From Nanobdellati archaeon (GTDB lineage: Archaea; EX4484-52; JAADEF01), in assembly GCA_015521505.1 (NCBI GenBank), contig WAOB01000127.1, forward strand, positions 1-8,611: 8,611 bases of DNA. Direction: 5' to 3'. Every line of letters starts with the position of its first letter. The first letter of the stretch is position 1. The notes under the pieces are model-generated. The model saw only the letters and a program-made list of their open reading frames with translations, was not told the DNA's origin and made no database searches. The position numbers were made by a program, and so were the translations under genes. Positions 1 through 6,797 of the stretch are shown piece by piece.

Positions 1-329
1 CAAAAACTTTAATTGAGAAGTTAAATGCCACTGGTTTCAACATATTAAACAATAATGGAGAATCAGCAGGTCAAGTTGTTAAACACATACATATCCATAT
101 CTTACCAAGATATGGAGAGAAAGGACATGCCATGGAAAGTGCATTTCCTGTAGATGAAGAGGAGAAGAACAATTTAGAGAAGACTTACAACATCTTAAAA
201 AATATAACTCCTTTAGCCATAGCTCATAAAAAAGAGAAAAAATCCGAAGGAAAAAAACAAGAAAAAAAACCTGATGAAGATTATGAAGGAGTAATATTTG
301 ACATGGTAGATAGATTGCCTGATTATTAG
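1..329 (+). CDS. HIT-family (histidine triad) nucleotide hydrolase/transferase, C-terminal part
   Basis: The open frame runs in from the left edge (first full codon at base 3), so the N-terminus is missing; about 108 residues are visible. The visible part contains the diagnostic histidine triad KHIHIHILPR (bases 81-110), preceded by NNNGESAGQVV, which is the usual HIT lead-in to the catalytic strand. The middle histidine is the nucleophile in this family, which hydrolyses or transfers nucleoside phosphates (Ap4A, AMP-lysine and similar substrates). The exact substrate cannot be told from this fragment. After the core comes a tail of about 60 residues rich in Lys and Glu, ending DMVDRLPDY; this is longer than in minimal HIT proteins and looks disordered except for the hydrophobic C-terminal patch. 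A methionine at base 132 lies after the triad and is not the start. The stop is 13 nt before the next gene's ATG, so the two are probably cotranscribed. Confidence 0.9.
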   Translation, partial: KTLIEKLNATGFNILNNNGESAGQVVKHIHIHILPRYGEKGHAMESAFPVDEEEKNNLEKTYNILKNITPLAIAHKKEKKSEGKKQEKKPDEDYEGVIFDMVDRLPDY

Positions 330-342
330 AGGAGTGATAAGT

Positions 343-522
343 ATGGCAATAAGTAAATACGAGTTAGGATTTATATTTCTCGTAACATTAGTTATCTTTA
401 TAATGTTTGTTGGATGGCACTATTATGGTTATGAAAAGAAAACCAAATATCAAGAAAAGATATATAAAGAATTATGGAAAAAATATTATGGAAAAAAAGA
501 TAAGAAATCTAAGAAACCTTAA
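343..522 (+). CDS. Small single-pass membrane protein, unknown function
   Basis: A 59-residue protein with one strongly hydrophobic segment at about residues 8-27 (GFIFLVTLVIFIMFVGW), then a Tyr- and Lys-rich cytosolic-looking tail ending KKDKKSKKP. The basic tail suggests the C-terminus faces the cytoplasm (positive-inside rule); this is inference. I chose the ATG at 343 over a GTG at 334 because GGAGTGAT at 331-338, a near match to the archaeal Shine-Dalgarno GGAGGTGAT, sits 4 nt before this ATG, the same spacing seen at rpoF and DUF655 here. It starts 13 nt after the HIT gene and is probably cotranscribed with it. Its last 14 nt overlap the convergent multicopper oxidase gene. I do not recognise the family. 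The coding call rests on the ribosome binding site, the operon-like spacing and the clear membrane-protein composition. Confidence 0.7.
   Translation: MAISKYELGFIFLVTLVIFIMFVGWHYYGYEKKTKYQEKIYKELWKKYYGKKDKKSKKP
492..498 (-). terminator. Oligo-T tract after the multicopper oxidase
   Basis: On the - strand a run of seven T residues (TCTTTTTTTCC) lies about 10 nt past the oxidase stop codon, with further T runs beyond it. Archaeal RNA polymerase terminates at such U-tracts without needing a hairpin. The tract lies inside the coding region of the convergent small membrane protein, where it reads as lysine codons. The assignment is inference from position and composition. Confidence 0.4.
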
Positions 523-1984
523 TAACTGAAATCATGCCTTCTTGAGCATGTTCTAAAATATGGCAGTGGAAAAGCCACAATCCTTTGCCTTCTGCTTTAA
601 ATATTGTCCTTAATTTCCCATTTGGTGGAATAACAACAGTGTCCTTAAATGAATAAATACCATCTCCATCCAATACTAACATTCTTTGACCGTGTAGATG
701 CATAGGATGAGGTACGGAGTTTAGATTTCTCATCTCAAGAATATAATATCTTCCTTCATCCACAGGTATGAAGAGAGTATCATCAGGATATACTCTGCCA
801 TTAATACTCCACTTCATTTCCATCATGCCCTGCATTTCAGCATATAAATCAATATTTATTATTTCTGCATTATCTACATTTGCAATTAAATCTTGGAAAT
901 CTTGTTCATTTTCATAGACATACTGATTTTTATTTTTACTATATGAATCTACTTTATCTACTGAAGAAGATTTATTAGCAATTAAATTAGATATGGATAT
1001 ATACCCTTGATTTGAATAATAAATAAAACTATAATTACCTTCGTCAGGTAAATAAACCAAAACATCATATCTTTGTCCCGGAGCTACTTCTAAAAGAGTT
1101 GTTTCATAAGGTTTGTTGCTAAAACTTATATCCTCTCCAATAACTAAGAAAGGTATCTTTTTGTTTGTCTCTCTATTTATTAGAGAAATATAAAATGTTC
1201 TTGCATTAGCTATGTTGATAAATCTTAATCTAACAACTTCTCCTTCCTTTGCATAATATGTAGGATTAACTTTTCCATTGACTAAAAGAACATTTCCATA
1301 TCTCCCCATCATGGTGGTGTGCATGGTCTTATAAAAATCAGCAACTTGATTATTATTTTCAAGCAATATGTCATCTAAAATCATAAGAATGTCTCTATCA
1401 TATTCATAAGGATCATTATCATAATCTACAACAATACCTCCATATAATCCCCTCTCTATTTGTTCTGGTGTATTATAGTGAGGATGATATATGTAGATGC
1501 CACCATCTAAAACCTTAAATTGGTAATTAAATGTGCCATTAGGAGGGATTGGTTTTTGTGTTATATCTGGTACACCATCCATTTGATTAGGCACTCTCAT
1601 ACCATGCCAATGTATGGTCGTATTGACATCTAACTCATTTTTTATAGTTACATTAATTACATCTCCCTTCCGCGCTCTTATAATAGGTCCTGGAAATGTG
1701 TCATTATATGTCCACAGCAATGTAGGATTTCCCTCAACCAGATTAATATAAGTTTTCTTAGCAACAAAATAGAGGTTTAGAACTTTTGAATTGTTCCTTT
1801 CAATTTTCTCTAAGTAGAAATTCTCATCTCTTTGAGGAGTAAACACTTCCTTTAACATATATGATTCTTTTACATCATCATAAATTCTATTCTCCTTATT
1901 AAAATAATACTCAAATCCTACTATTAAAAAAAGAGTAATAAAAACTAAACCTATAATAAAAAACACATTACTTTGTTTCTCCAT
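509..1984 (-). CDS. Membrane-anchored multicopper oxidase (laccase/CueO-like)
   Basis: A 491-residue three-cupredoxin-domain oxidase with all copper-binding motifs intact: HWHG at residues 125-128, HPH at 167-169, HPMHLH at 426-431, and HCHILEHAQEGM at 473-484. Cys474 with flanking histidines and Met484 fit a type 1 copper site, and the other histidines fit the type 2/3 trinuclear cluster. The family couples one-electron oxidation of phenols, Cu(I), Fe(II) or Mn(II) to reduction of O2 to water; the substrate here is not evident. An N-terminal hydrophobic segment (residues 8-24) with no twin-arginine motif suggests a Sec-type signal anchor and an extracytoplasmic enzyme. Met-rich patches (TMHTTMMGRYG near 220-230 and EMQGMMEMKW near 383-392) recall copper-handling oxidases. 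The start is 3 nt after the DUF655 stop and GGAGG lies in the end of that gene, so translation is probably coupled. Family assignment is very secure; physiological role is open. Confidence 0.96.
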   Translation of the reverse strand: MEKQSNVFFIIGLVFITLFLIVGFEYYFNKENRIYDDVKESYMLKEVFTPQRDENFYLEKIERNNSKVLNLYFVAKKTYINLVEGNPTLLWTYNDTFPGPIIRARKGDVINVTIKNELDVNTTIHWHGMRVPNQMDGVPDITQKPIPPNGTFNYQFKVLDGGIYIYHPHYNTPEQIERGLYGGIVVDYDNDPYEYDRDILMILDDILLENNNQVADFYKTMHTTMMGRYGNVLLVNGKVNPTYYAKEGEVVRLRFINIANARTFYISLINRETNKKIPFLVIGEDISFSNKPYETTLLEVAPGQRYDVLVYLPDEGNYSFIYYSNQGYISISNLIANKSSSVDKVDSYSKNKNQYVYENEQDFQDLIANVDNAEIINIDLYAEMQGMMEMKWSINGRVYPDDTLFIPVDEGRYYILEMRNLNSVPHPMHLHGQRMLVLDGDGIYSFKDTVVIPPNGKLRTIFKAEGKGLWLFHCHILEHAQEGMISVIKVS

Positions 1985-1987
1985 TAA

Positions 1988-2635
1988 TCAAAACCTCCGT
2001 CCAAAACTTTTTCTAAACTGCCTCCTTTGTTGTGGTTTCTTAAAGGATGGAGGTCTTACAAATAAGTAAACCTTTTCCTCTCCTCTAATCTCCTCCAACA
2101 CTCTCTTAATAATAAGTTTTTTTGGATCTGTTATGTTTGGCACTCTTGATTTAATATCATCAAAACTTTCAAAGGGCTTCTTTTTTCTCTCCTCTAAAAT
2201 ATTCCACAACATCTTTTTACCCATTCCAGGAAGCAAATCCAGCTGATGCTCTCTAATGTTGATACTCTCTGCAGTGTTAAAGAAATCCACAAATCTCTTC
2301 TCGTTCTCCAAAACAATCATCTCAACTGCCTTCTCCAACTCTGTTTGAGCAGTTCCAGTAAGATTTCTATAACTAAGCCTTCTTAGAATACTCTCTACCT
2401 TGTCTCTCTCGCCCTTTCCTATATAAACCTTCTCTCCTATACTAAAAGCAACACCTTCTTTGGGTTTTAACTCCAATAGAGTAAAAGTATTTGTAGTTAC
2501 TGCCTGAGCCACAGGCATGGTGTGTTTACTCCTAGCATATCCTTTTGGTAAATAATCTAAAATTATAGCATACTCATCCTCATTATAATTTCCTTCTTTT
2601 TTCCTTAAATCCACTATACCTATAGAAGATTGCAT
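1988..2635 (-). CDS. DUF655 family protein (OB-fold plus helix-hairpin-helix, RNA-associated)
   Basis: A 215-residue archaeal DUF655 protein. The N-terminal half includes EDEYAIILDYLPKGY (residues 19-33), typical of the family and consistent with an OB-like beta barrel. The C-terminal half has a helix-hairpin-helix signature, LDLLPGMGKKMLWNILEER (132-150), resembling non-specific nucleic-acid-binding hairpins. The last 20 residues are highly basic (KKPQQRRQFRKSFGRRF). The family is conserved in archaea beside rpoF and eL21, which suggests a translation or RNA-processing role, but no biochemical activity is established that I know of. I start at the ATG at 2635 because GAGGTGGT ends 4 nt before it; an in-frame ATG at 2656 lacks such a site. 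It lies 31 nt after rpoF in the same direction. In many euryarchaea the next gene is ksgA, whereas here it is the multicopper oxidase. Confidence 0.9.
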   Translation of the reverse strand: MQSSIGIVDLRKKEGNYNEDEYAIILDYLPKGYARSKHTMPVAQAVTTNTFTLLELKPKEGVAFSIGEKVYIGKGERDKVESILRRLSYRNLTGTAQTELEKAVEMIVLENEKRFVDFFNTAESINIREHQLDLLPGMGKKMLWNILEERKKKPFESFDDIKSRVPNITDPKKLIIKRVLEEIRGEEKVYLFVRPPSFKKPQQRRQFRKSFGRRF

Positions 2636-2666
2636 AGAAACCACCTCTAAGATCATTACCCTAAGA

Positions 2667-2987
2667 TTATTTTATCAATTTAGATACTTCATCAAGAATG
2701 AATTTTATATCTTCATCTGATGGTTTATTCCTCTCTTTTGCAAAAATAGCCATAACTTGCTCTTCATATTCTGGCAATACATTCAATATCATTGCAACAA
2801 GGTGTTCTGAAAATTTCTCAGAAAGAGATTTTTTCACTTCCTCGTATGTTTTCTCATCTAAATCATAAACCTTATTAAGAAAATCCTTAGTAATTTTCTG
2901 CTCAAATGTAAGATCCTCATCAGAAATATCTTTGAAATATTTGCGAGAATCATAAGCCGTGATTATCTTTTCACTTAAAATATTCAT
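2667..2987 (-). CDS. rpoF: DNA-directed RNA polymerase subunit Rpo4 (RpoF)
   Basis: A 106-residue protein matching archaeal Rpo4/F, the homologue of eukaryotic Rpb4. It pairs with Rpo7/E to form the stalk of RNA polymerase, aiding open-complex formation and RNA binding. Support comes from the acidic all-helical composition, the length (usual range about 105-120), conserved features such as SDEDIKFILDEVSKLIK at the C-terminus (HRDC-like domain), and its place between eL21 and DUF655. I chose the ATG at 2987, which is preceded by GGTGAT with a 4-nt spacer; the upstream in-frame GTG codons overlap that binding site and are unlikely starts. The gap from the eL21 stop is 25 nt, so the genes probably share a transcript. 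Confidence 0.92.
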   Translation of the reverse strand: MNILSEKIITAYDSRKYFKDISDEDLTFEQKITKDFLNKVYDLDEKTYEEVKKSLSEKFSEHLVAMILNVLPEYEEQVMAIFAKERNKPSDEDIKFILDEVSKLIK

Positions 2988-3012
2988 AAATATCACCACA
3001 CACTATATTTAC

Positions 3013-3288
3013 CTAAACCTTTTTTAAATGTGTAGGCATAACGATCTGCAACTTTTCCTTATTGCCATCCTTAAACTTCACAATATATGCCCTCCCTCTT
3101 CTACCAACAATTTCTGCAACTTTCCCATGGAACCTTCTAAAAGGCATCCCTTTGTGGTATGATGAATTAATAACTATCGCTACCTTCTCACCTACATTAA
3201 ATTCTTTTATAATATCATTAACTTTTAACTTTCCCTCACTTTGCAAAAGTTTCCTTGTATCTCTCCTCAAACCTTTTGATCTTCTCAT
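3013..3288 (-). CDS. rpl21e: Large-subunit ribosomal protein eL21 (L21e)
   Basis: A 91-residue basic protein of the archaeal/eukaryotic eL21 family, a component of the 50S subunit. Recognisable family features are the N-terminal MRRSKGLRRDTRKLL, an SH3-like barrel segment with FNVGEKVAIVINSSYHKGMP (residues 30-49), FRRFHGKVAEIVGRRGRAY, and the closing PTHLKKV. The length is close to the usual 95 or so residues. A GGTG-type binding site (AAGGTGT at 3293-3299) lies just upstream of the ATG. It is the first gene of the eL21-rpoF-DUF655-oxidase run and is separated from PCNA by 81 nt carrying an apparent promoter and a palindrome. Confidence 0.95.
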   Translation of the reverse strand: MRRSKGLRRDTRKLLQSEGKLKVNDIIKEFNVGEKVAIVINSSYHKGMPFRRFHGKVAEIVGRRGRAYIVKFKDGNKEKLQIVMPTHLKKV

Positions 3289-3310
3289 AATTACACCTTA
3301 ACAACCACAC

Positions 3311-3324
3311 ACATGTATACATGT
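3311..3324. promoter_or_regulatory. Perfect 14-bp palindrome at the predicted eL21 transcription start
   Basis: ACATGTATACATGT is an exact palindrome on both strands. It lies 23-36 nt upstream of the eL21 start codon, directly downstream of where a TATA box centred near 3351 would place transcription initiation (about 3325). That position suits a repressor operator overlapping the start site, or a 5'-end RNA hairpin. The palindrome is seen directly; the regulatory role is inferred. Confidence 0.5.
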
Positions 3325-3343
3325 ATCATTCATTATTTATTAC

Positions 3344-3357
3344 ATAAATTTTAAAAA
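3344..3357 (-). promoter_or_regulatory. Putative TATA box for the eL21-rpoF-DUF655-oxidase operon
   Basis: On the - strand this reads TTTTTAAAATTTAT, a good archaeal TATA-type element. With the usual distance of about 26 nt it would start transcription near 3325, leaving a 5' leader of about 36 nt that contains the palindrome and the Shine-Dalgarno sequence. No clear BRE was confirmed. Its T-rich part could also act as a terminator tract for the PCNA transcript, whose stop codon is at 3370. Confidence 0.45.
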
Positions 3358-3369
3358 TGTTTACTACTC

Positions 3370-4128
3370 TTATTCCTCTGCACGAGGAGCCAACACATAA
3401 TACATCCACAAATCATCACTATCTTTAAAATCAAACCTCGCTGGAGCATCTTGGTTTATGCTTATCCTAACAGTAGGAGAAACTTTCCTTGCCTTAGAAA
3501 TCTTTTTCAAGTAATCAACAGAATATCTAGCCTTAACAGATTCATCTACTTCTATATCCACAACCCCTTCGCTTTCCTTAGTGAATTTGGCTTCCATACT
3601 TGTTAACTCGCTTTCAGAGGTTATGGAAAATACTTCATTTTCTTTATCAAAAGAAAAAATTACTTCATCACTTATACCTGAGGCATCTTCAATTGCTTCC
3701 ACAAAAGTATTGGATAATATCTCAGCAGTGCCTTTAAATTCTAAGTTCAATTCAGGTATCTCCTGCAACTCGCTCTCTAAAATAGGTAATGAGAATCTTT
3801 TCTCACTTTTACCTTTGATCAAAACATTTAGTCTATTCAGATTACTACTCTCAACTATAAAACTTACTTTATCAGAGGACTTGGTCTTTTTTAATGCTTG
3901 TCTTAAAAGATCTATATTCAATGTCAAATACATTTTATTTTGTATATCATATTTTTCAAAATTTTCTTTTCCATAAAATAGTTCTACTAAAGTAACCATA
4001 GTAGGATCTGTTGCTTTAAAATGAATGCCATCCTCATCAACAACAAATGTTCCTTCACTTAATAAAGAATGTAAAGCATCAAGTATCTCTTTAAAAGTAC
4101 CTACACTAATAAATTCTAAGTTCATCAT
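3370..4128 (-). CDS. pcn: DNA polymerase sliding clamp (PCNA)
   Basis: A 252-residue archaeal PCNA, close to the usual 245-250. The toroidal trimer tethers DNA polymerases, FEN1, ligase and other PIP-box proteins to DNA. Family landmarks include VVDEDGIHFKATDPT (residues 29-43), DLLRQALKKTKSSDKVSF (73-90), the interdomain connecting loop around residues 117-132 (LESELQEIPELNLEF), SVDYLKKISKA (203-213), and the C-terminal YYVLAPRAEE, the strand-tail that contacts client PIP boxes. A perfect archaeal Shine-Dalgarno GAGGTGAT (4134-4141) precedes two consecutive ATG codons at 4128 and 4125; either may start translation, with a 5- or 8-nt spacer. It is separated from the upstream sugar dehydrogenase by 105 nt with its own likely promoter. 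Only one PCNA gene is visible here, so whether the ring is homo- or heterotrimeric is unknown. Confidence 0.97.
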   Translation of the reverse strand: MMNLEFISVGTFKEILDALHSLLSEGTFVVDEDGIHFKATDPTMVTLVELFYGKENFEKYDIQNKMYLTLNIDLLRQALKKTKSSDKVSFIVESSNLNRLNVLIKGKSEKRFSLPILESELQEIPELNLEFKGTAEILSNTFVEAIEDASGISDEVIFSFDKENEVFSITSESELTSMEAKFTKESEGVVDIEVDESVKARYSVDYLKKISKARKVSPTVRISINQDAPARFDFKDSDDLWMYYVLAPRAEE

Positions 4129-4186
4129 CTAATATCACCTCTGCATATACCACAACAAAAAGATAAGATTTTATTATTTTGCTAAT

Positions 4187-4195
4187 CTTTAAAAA
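4187..4195 (-). promoter_or_regulatory. Putative TATA box for PCNA
   Basis: On the - strand AAAAATTTTTAAAG lies 59-67 nt upstream of the PCNA start codon. The core TTTTTAAAG would direct initiation near 4165, giving a leader of about 37 nt that contains the perfect GAGGTGAT binding site. This fits PCNA being transcribed separately from trpS and the dehydrogenase. The same T-run could alternatively end the dehydrogenase transcript. Confidence 0.4.
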
Positions 4196-4233
4196 TTTTT
4201 ACAAGGCATAAATAAATCTCGCAGACTACTATC

Positions 4234-5514
4234 TCACCAACTCAATCCTTCATAATATCTAGCGTGCTCACCTCTAATAACTCTCCTTCCATCAAACACA
4301 ATCTTGTCTTTATAAAGCTCCTCGTTTTTATACATCTCCCACTCTGTTGCTATAACCACTATATCTGCCCTGCTTAAAGCATCTTGCAAATCATAAATAT
4401 ACTCTACTTTATCATGTGAAAGTTCTTTCTTAGCATTGTCTATTGCTATAGGATCATGAGCATAAACCTTCTCTGCTTTTTCATCAATAAGTTTTTTGAT
4501 TAACTTTAATGCTCTACTCTCCCTTATATCGTCGGTATCTGGTTTAAAGGATAATCCTAAAACCACTATTTCTTTCCCTTTTAAACTTCCTACAACAGAT
4601 TTCATAATATTGATAAGTTCACCTATCTGTGTTTCATTTATTTCCAAAACCTCTTCCCACAAAGTATTTCTCACATTCAAACTCTTTGTAAAATAAGATA
4701 ATGCTTTCACATCTTTTGGAAAACAACTACCTCCAAATCCCAAACCTGCATTAAGGAAATCTCTTCCTATTCTCTTATCCATTCCAACAGCATCCATTAC
4801 CTCATAAACATCTATCCCTAACCTTTTAGCCAACCTTCCAATAAGATTAGAATAAGAAATTTTCATAGACAAGAAAGCGTTGCTTGAATATTTAACCAAT
4901 TCAGCACTTCTTATAGGCATAATTAATATTCTATCCTCAGAAACAAAATCTTTATAGAGACTAAGCAGTTTCTCCTTTGCATATTCGTCTTCTACTCCTA
5001 TAACTACCCTGTCAGGATTTAAAACATCTTCCATGGCTCTTCCTTCTCTCAAGAATTCAGGATTCATAGCAAAATATATATTATCGTTTTTAGAGACTTG
5101 TTTTATAATCTCTTTCACAACATTTTCTGTAATGCCAGGTAATACTGTGGACTTGACCACCACTATGTGTTTATCCTTGTCCTTTAATGCTTCTCCTATA
5201 GATCTAGATACGTTCTCTATAAATCTTAAATCAATACTTCCATCATCCTTAGTAGGAGTAGGAACCGCTATGAAAGTAATCTCTGTACTTTTTATTGCCT
5301 CCTCATAAGATAAAGTCGCTCTTACCAATCCTTTAGAATGAACTTCTCTTAATGCTTCTTCCAATCCTGGTTCGTAAATAGGCGATGTTGCTCTGTTAAT
5401 CATATCTACTTTCCTCTTATCAACATCAACAAACCAAACCTTGTGGTTTTTCAAAGCAAAACCCACACCAGTGGTTAAACCAACATAACCTGAACCAATT
5501 ATACTTATTCTCAT
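4234..5514 (-). CDS. UDP-glucose/UDP-sugar 6-dehydrogenase
   Basis: A 426-residue member of the UDP-glucose/GDP-mannose dehydrogenase family, which oxidises a nucleotide sugar twice with NAD+ to the uronic acid for glycan or surface polysaccharide synthesis. The N-terminal Rossmann motif GSGYVGL (residues 7-13) is followed by AVPTPTKDDGS (83-93), NPEFLREGRAMEDVLNPDR (151-169), the conserved Lys208/Asn212 in LVKYSSNAF, and the catalytic cysteine Cys264 in GGSCFPKD. The C-terminal substrate domain has VLGLSFKPDTDDIRESRA. The substrate (UDP-glucose, UDP-GlcNAc or UDP-ManNAc) cannot be set from motifs alone. I use the ATG at 5514, giving the usual MRISIIGSGYVG start, with GGTGGT 3 nt upstream; a GTG at 5529 overlapping the trpS stop would add five residues. 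The close arrangement suggests cotranscription with trpS, a functionally unrelated partner. Confidence 0.95.
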   Translation of the reverse strand: MRISIIGSGYVGLTTGVGFALKNHKVWFVDVDKRKVDMINRATSPIYEPGLEEALREVHSKGLVRATLSYEEAIKSTEITFIAVPTPTKDDGSIDLRFIENVSRSIGEALKDKDKHIVVVKSTVLPGITENVVKEIIKQVSKNDNIYFAMNPEFLREGRAMEDVLNPDRVVIGVEDEYAKEKLLSLYKDFVSEDRILIMPIRSAELVKYSSNAFLSMKISYSNLIGRLAKRLGIDVYEVMDAVGMDKRIGRDFLNAGLGFGGSCFPKDVKALSYFTKSLNVRNTLWEEVLEINETQIGELINIMKSVVGSLKGKEIVVLGLSFKPDTDDIRESRALKLIKKLIDEKAEKVYAHDPIAIDNAKKELSHDKVEYIYDLQDALSRADIVVIATEWEMYKNEELYKDKIVFDGRRVIRGEHARYYEGLSW

Positions 5515-5525
5515 CAAACCACCAA

Positions 5526-6680
5526 TCACTCACTAAAAACATCTTCAAATTCAAGATCCCACATTCGTTTAGATAATTTACCATCATACATGAACTTTTC
5601 AACTTTTCTCCTCGCTTTATCTTTATTTTTTTGATGCTCCTCCAAGAACTCCCAAATCTTATCAATAAGATATTGTTTTAATTCTCCTGTTAAAAGATCT
5701 CCTTTCTTGTATTTTTCCCTCAACTCCTCGAGTTTTTTATCATCCTCTTCAAAGAACATATACAACCATTGATAGCTTACATCCACATCAGGATTCCCTC
5801 CTAGTTTTCTATGCATCTCTACTGTTGGCTGACCTCCAGAAAAAGCATATTTCATAACTTTCCTCTTTATAGTTTCATAATCCTCATTCAAAAATATGGC
5901 TGTTTCTGGTTTTGAGGAACTCATCTTGTCTCTTAAACCTGTCAAAGGAGGCAAGAATATGCTGTGGATGGCTGCTGCCTTATAATAACCAAACCTTTCA
6001 GCAATATCTCGCTGTATTCTCCAATAAGGGTCTTGATCAATTGCTGCAGGTATTAAACATCTTTTCTTTTCAAAAAATGTAGGAACTATTTGTAATGAAG
6101 GATAAAATATCAAACCGATGTTTGTAATATTGTTAAAACCAAAAACTGCTTTTGCAAGAGAGAAATTAATATGCTTGCTAACTTTTAAAGCAAGAGGATA
6201 GAGATGCTTTATATACTCGCTATCTTTAAATATAAAGGTTTTGTCTGGATTAAAACCCACGGCCACTATGTCTAAAATGTTATCATAAGCATATTCTTGA
6301 ATTTGATTCCATTTAGCATCCCTTTTATAAACATACTTTTCATCATCTGTAATCTCAATATACACATTAACACCAAATACATCTTGAAGCCATTTTGTAA
6401 AAACAAAAGGAATTATATGTCCAATATGCATCCTACCAGACGGACCTCTACCAGTATAAAGAAAGAAGCCCTTACTAGAAAAACAATCATCCAGAACCTT
6501 ATCCAAATCTCTGTGAGAGAAGAAAACATTCCTTCTTAAAAGAACATGATCTTCCCCTGCTAAATCAACAAATTTTTTTTTAAGATCTTCTGTCAAAGGC
6601 TGAGTGCCAAATTCTTTTATAAGTTTCTCATAATCTACACTTCCTTCAACTTCCCAAGGAGTCACCCTAAAAGAATTCAT
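5526..6680 (-). CDS. trpS: Tryptophanyl-tRNA synthetase, archaeal/eukaryal type
   Basis: A 384-residue class I aminoacyl-tRNA synthetase that charges tRNA-Trp with tryptophan. The archaeal/eukaryal N-terminal block FRVTPWEVEGSVDYEKLIKE (residues 4-23) and SHRD (55-58) precede the Rossmann core with GRGPSGRMHIGH (77-88, HIGH signature) and DKMSSSKPETAIF (251-263, KMSKS-type loop). AAIDQDPYWRIQRDIA (212-227) and SGGQPTVEMHRKLGGNPDVDVSYQWL are further conserved blocks of this enzyme. The length is normal, and the gene looks complete and functional. No ribosome binding site is seen just before the ATG at 6680, but a TATA-like element is centred about 26 nt upstream, so the mRNA is probably leaderless. 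It is divergent from tbp across a 260-bp region with several repeat elements, and the dehydrogenase starts at or within 15 nt of its stop. Confidence 0.97.
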   Translation of the reverse strand: MNSFRVTPWEVEGSVDYEKLIKEFGTQPLTEDLKKKFVDLAGEDHVLLRRNVFFSHRDLDKVLDDCFSSKGFFLYTGRGPSGRMHIGHIIPFVFTKWLQDVFGVNVYIEITDDEKYVYKRDAKWNQIQEYAYDNILDIVAVGFNPDKTFIFKDSEYIKHLYPLALKVSKHINFSLAKAVFGFNNITNIGLIFYPSLQIVPTFFEKKRCLIPAAIDQDPYWRIQRDIAERFGYYKAAAIHSIFLPPLTGLRDKMSSSKPETAIFLNEDYETIKRKVMKYAFSGGQPTVEMHRKLGGNPDVDVSYQWLYMFFEEDDKKLEELREKYKKGDLLTGELKQYLIDKIWEFLEEHQKNKDKARRKVEKFMYDGKLSKRMWDLEFEDVFSE

Positions 6681-6700
6681 AACAAACTTTCAAAAAAGTA

Positions 6701-6712
6701 AATTTTAAAAAA
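6701..6712 (-). promoter_or_regulatory. Putative TATA box for leaderless trpS transcript
   Basis: On the - strand TTTTTTAAAATT is centred at about 6706, 26 nt before the A of the trpS start codon. That is the canonical archaeal distance from TATA to transcription start, and no Shine-Dalgarno sequence lies in between, so translation likely begins at the transcript's first base. The same geometry is seen at the winged-helix gene starting at 8248. Confidence 0.5.
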
Positions 6713-6735
6713 TATCTAACATAAGGAGATCAATC

Positions 6736-6763
6736 ATTATCACAATTAAAGAGTAGTGATAAT
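6736..6763. repeat. Inverted repeat in the trpS-tbp intergenic region
   Basis: Two perfect 8-bp arms, ATTATCAC (6736-6743) and GTGATAAT (6756-6763), are separated by 12 nt. The element lies upstream of the trpS TATA box, 24 bp from it, and well upstream of the tbp promoter. Arm spacing of about two helical turns between centres suits a dimeric or tetrameric DNA-binding protein. A hairpin is possible but would be outside both predicted transcripts. Function is inferred. Confidence 0.45.
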
Positions 6764-6797
6764 AAAAAATATATATCTTATATGTCTATATGTTAAT

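Noticed and set aside
3581..3976. Open frame of 131 codons on the + strand.
   Set aside because: Lies wholly inside PCNA on the opposite strand, low-complexity hydrophobic/serine-rich translation, no ribosome binding site; a shadow of the real gene.
5033..5308. Open frame of 91 codons on the + strand inside the sugar dehydrogenase.
   Set aside because: Shadow frame of a well-supported gene with no independent signals.
6736..6763. C/D-box small RNA suggested by TGATAATGATTGA on the - strand.
   Set aside because: There is no properly spaced set of C, D', C' and D boxes.
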